Shown piece after piece: positions 60,548-64,000 of a DNA stretch of 64,000 bases. The notes below the pieces were generated by a model. The model was given only the letters and a program-made list of their open reading frames with translations, was not told the DNA's origin and did not search any database. Source of the DNA: Adiantum capillus-veneris (Eukaryota > Streptophyta > Polypodiopsida > Polypodiales > Pteridaceae); assembly GCA_014529385.2 (NCBI GenBank), contig CM043942.1, forward strand, positions 62,225,184 through 62,289,183, given 5' to 3'. Position 1 is the stretch's first letter. Every line of letters begins with the position of its first letter. The position numbers and the translations under genes were made by a program.

Positions 60548-63470
60548 TACTATACTAACACAGACATTACATGAGGCAGCAGCAGAAGCATACCCACACA
60601 CTAAGCCTGAGCAGAGCCACCGATCAAGGAGCATGCCTTAGAACAGCTGGTACGATGAGGAGTGCCGCCAAACTAGAGCCAGACTTCAAAGGGAGGTGTT
60701 GTTGGGGGACAGCACTCACAGACAGTCACAGATTGACTTCCGACGCCTGGTGCGGCGGAAGAAGAGGGCTTTTTCGGCTCGACTCGAGCATGATCTATAT
60801 CAGCTATTCTTGACTCAGGACTCGCGTGAGGCATGGCGGCTCTTTCATGAGAAGTCTCCCCCCCCTCATATTTCCTACGCAGAGACCTGGGGTCAATACG
60901 CATCATCTTTGTACACACTACATGGACAGCCACCCCTCCCCAACCCCCCGGATCCATGCCCACACGCATGTGTCTTTTTCACCGCTGAGATAGTGAAGAA
61001 AGCTATTGACAGGATGAAGATTGGGAGAGCATATGATCATGATGGCAAAAGACCTACTAGCAGAGCTTCTAGCAATTATGTTTAACCGTGCCACGTGTGA
61101 GGGCCTACCGGACACTTCGAGCCTATCTACGATCGTACCTATCTTCAAATCAAGCGACCACATGGAGCCTGGGAATTGTCGCACTATTATGATTGTACAC
61201 ACACTGGCACGGTTCTATCCATCCATTCTTGAACAACAGCGGAGTAGATGGGCAGAGAGGGAGGGAATACGTGCAAGTGGGCAGGCAAGATTCAGGAGAG
61301 GCTTCTCTACTCTTGACCATATCCTGACACTCAGGGCCATCATCGAGGAAGGCAGATCTCATGGGAGACGAATCTACTGTGGCTTTGTGGACTTCCGCAA
61401 AGCTTTCAACACAGTACCCAGAGCTCGACAGATGCGCAGATTACAAGAAATGGGAGTACCCCCACAGAACTCAGTTGGGGGACCATGACATTGTACAGAT
61501 CAGTAGTAGGGCATGTACGCACCCCGGAGGGACTTTCTACACCGGTTCACTCCACTATTGGGGTGAAGCAGGGCTGCCCGCTCTCTCCTACTCTTTTCTG
61601 TATGTATGTGGATGAGGTTTCTGACTACATTGACACCGATGGGGATAAAGGTGCTCAATTGGCAAGGACATGGATTCCACTTTTGTTGTATGCTGAAGAC
61701 ATAGTGTTGATCTCCGAATCCCCAGAGGGAATGCAACGTCAATTGGATGCTTTGCATACGTTTGCCCACGAAAGTGGTTTGTCTGTCAACCTGGGTAAAA
61801 CCAAGGTTATGGTGTTAACTACCACCCCACAGTGGATTAGGAGGTCAGCACCTACATTCACATACGGCCAGGAGACTGTGGAGTACACAGACGCTTACAC
61901 TTACCATGGAGTGGTATTTAGCGGACCTGCATTCTCACTCAGAAGAGCAGCTGAGACCAGACTTACTAGAGCCCACGCAGCATTGGGTAGATTGGAGAGG
62001 ATGTGTTCGCAGGTTGAGTTTCAGGAGCCCCGGACGAGGCTCTAGCTCTTTGACACCTTGGTGGCTTCAGCATTGCTCTATGGAACCGAGATATGGGGAT
62101 CTTCACTGGATCACCACGGGAGCCCGGGTCGCACAGACGGATGGGGGAACATGGAGAAACCTCTCCTCTCTATGATCTCGCGGCTCATTAGAGCCAAGGC
62201 ATCAGTACCACGAGCCATTATCCGAGCAGAGCTAGCGGCCCCCCCACTAGTGGTGGAGGCGTTCACCAGATCAGTCTCTCTTCATAAACCGCACATGGGA
62301 ACTTCCTAGAGACAGATATGCTCGCATAGCACTTGAATCCTCTCGACAGTTAGCCATACAAGGAGATACAACATGCTGGTATGGGGAAATGACATCATGG
62401 TTTCAGGCACATGGGTTCAGCATAGACAGGCTGCCACCATTCCATTACTCATTGGATGTACCATCTCTCACTCTTACACAGTCAGAGATCACCAAGCTCA
62501 TCCGCCAAGACCTGACCCAGCTAGACACCACGAGGACATGGATACAACCAACACAGGAATTGGGCACGAAGATGGCTCTCTACAGAGACCACCTTCTCCA
62601 GCTTACGGAAGATGGTTTTCTGGCGAGACCCAGATACATGGATACCCACTTGTCTCATGGGATACGATGTGCTATTGGCCAGTTACGCACATCTTCTCAC
62701 CAGTTGCGGATTGAGACTGGGAGATACAGCGGAGTACCAACAGAGGACAGACATGCCTCTTGTGTAACATGGAACCTGAGACAGAGCTACACTATACATG
62801 CCGCTACCCCGTCTACTACGAGATACGAGGCCGCTTCCATTGCTTGTTCAGAGAGGGTTTAGGACCACTCTCAAGAGTCATGGGATACGAAGATCAGAGA
62901 TGTCTGGGTTTGATCCTGCTCGAGCTGCGCAGACACAGAGATAGCCTGATGAATGGCGAGGCTAGCCAGTCTCAAAGACGGATCACAGACTTCTTCAGAG
63001 CAGACACGGGACAGCCGCAAGAGCCACTCCCACAGCAGAGCTCCCCCTCGTCTCACACCAAAGACACACTAATTGACCAAGCGATTTTAGTGGGGAAATC
63101 CAGGCGCCCGCGACTGCGAAGAACTACACAGCATCGACGGAGGCTACGACAGAAAATTCGGAGCACGCTGGCTAGGCATGCACAACGCCCGGTCAGACTA
63201 CTAACCATGGAGAAAATTCATGAGATTCGCCAACGATCGATGCTAGGTCTGTTGTGATTCAGCTATCGCAACAAGCCGCCAATTTTTGGCTTAGTTTTTT
63301 GCTTGGCTCACATCGACCAACTTAGGACCGCATAGTATATATCTTTGTTTTGTACTGTTGTTAGGTTATTTTGTTACTCTGACTTTGTATCAGATCCACC
63401 ACTTTGTAACTTTCGGGTCTCATAGGTCACTATGGCCTTTTGAAGATGTTAATATAACATTTCATTTTCA

Positions 63471-63473
<3 letters not shown>
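60548..63473 (+). pseudogene. LINE A6, right part (RT, C-terminal region, 3' UTR)
   Basis: Resumes at TACTATACTAACACAGAC, as in LINE A2. The linker and RT follow: RLVRRKKRAFSARLEHDLYQ, STIVPIFKSSDHMEPGNCRT, QARFRRGFSTLDHILTL, FVDFRKAFNTVPRARQM (usual FD is FN), KQGCPLSPTLFCMY and LLLYAEDIVLI. In the last, YADD has become YAED (about 61689-61700). After frameshifts near 61065, 61480 and 62300 comes a long frame: MTSWFQAHGFSIDRLPPFHY, RYMDTHLSHGIRCAIGQL, a knuckle split by a frameshift at about 62745, QRRITDFFRAD and LLTMEKIHEIRQR. Hairpin AGGTCACTATGGCCT at 63424-63438. Confidence 0.88.

Positions 63474-63544
<71 letters not shown>
63474..63544. repeat. (TC)n tail of LINE A6
   Basis: About 35 TC dinucleotides, directly followed by LINE A7. 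Confidence 0.97.
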
Positions 63545-63547
<3 letters not shown>

Positions 63548-64000
63548 GATTTGGGGACCTTCATTGGATCATCACGAGAGGACAGGCTGCACTGATGGAT
63601 GGGGGGACATGGAGAAGCCTCTGGTCTCTATGATCTCACGGCTCATTAGAGCCAAGGCTTCAGTACCACGTGCCATTGTCCGAGCAAAGCTAGCTGCCCC
63701 CACCACTAGTGGTTGAGGCGCTCACCAGATCTGTCTCCTTCATACACCGCATGTGGGAACTTCCCAAAGACAGATATGCCCGCCTTGCACTTGAGTCCTC
63801 TCGACAGTTAGCCATGCAGGGAGATACAGCATGCTGGTGTGGGAGATGACATCATGGTTTACACGCACATGGGTTCAGCATAGACAGATTGCCTCCTTTC
63901 CAGTACTCACTGGTTGCACCCTCTCTGACTCTTACACAGTCCGAGATCACCAGGCTCATCCGCCAGGATCTGACTCAGCTAGACACCAGGAGGACATGGA
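63545..64000 (+). pseudogene. LINE A7, 5'-truncated, runs off the window
   Basis: Begins at ACAGATTTGGGGACC, in the region after the RT fingers-palm, as in A6 near 62085. It encodes variants of MISRLIRAKASVPRAI, VEALTRSVSFIHRMWELPKD and the start of SWF...HGFSIDRLPP, with frameshifts near 63600, 63710 and 63840. Confidence 0.85.

Overview
This is a plant nuclear window made almost entirely of nested, mostly decayed retrotransposons, with one recognisable host gene. Support for a plant comes from the spliced chloroplast-type ABC1K (aarF-domain) kinase gene on the minus strand (34687-39464), plant-type chromoviruses, and dense (TC)n/(GA)n/(AC)n tracts. Low gene density and strong TE nesting fit a large genome such as a fern or gymnosperm; the species cannot be fixed from sequence.

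Layout. 1-3320: decayed Ty3/gypsy RNase H and integrase, followed on the same strand by a retropepsin-like domain, an unusual order, then a PPT-like tract. 4894-6614: seven copies of a 24-bp palindrome spaced about 283 bp apart. 6753-11497: broken coding block with coiled coils, ending in a PPT and an LTR (11501-12447), split by a minus-strand gag piece plus LTR (about 7720-8806). 12486-14480: decayed minus-strand LINE. 15372-21381: chromovirus G1 with very short LTRs (134 and 123 bp). 23365-25814 and 32229-33500: minus-strand L1-type LINE 'B'. 25924-32025: 'LINE A1'. 34390-39464: ABC1K gene. 40472-64000: a head-to-tail chain of LINE units (A2, A3, A4, C, A5, A6, A7), each beginning right after a (CT)n tract and, when its 3' end is kept, ending in one. 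A6 is split by a hAT-like element (51515-60539, 8-bp target duplication), which is itself split by a young chromovirus G2 (51898-60332, LTRs about 98% identical).

Main result. LINE families A and C end in a 3'-terminal stem-loop with compensatory base changes, then GACGTTAA, then a (TC)n tail, and every plus-strand unit starts at a (CT)n tract. This suggests a plant LINE system that recognises its own 3' hairpin and inserts into TC microsatellites, including older tails, so it builds concatemers. The unrelated L1-type family B does something similar with a CCTCATTTTGAGG hairpin and (GT)n/(GA)n tails. The second result is the phased palindrome array, whose two arms co-vary.
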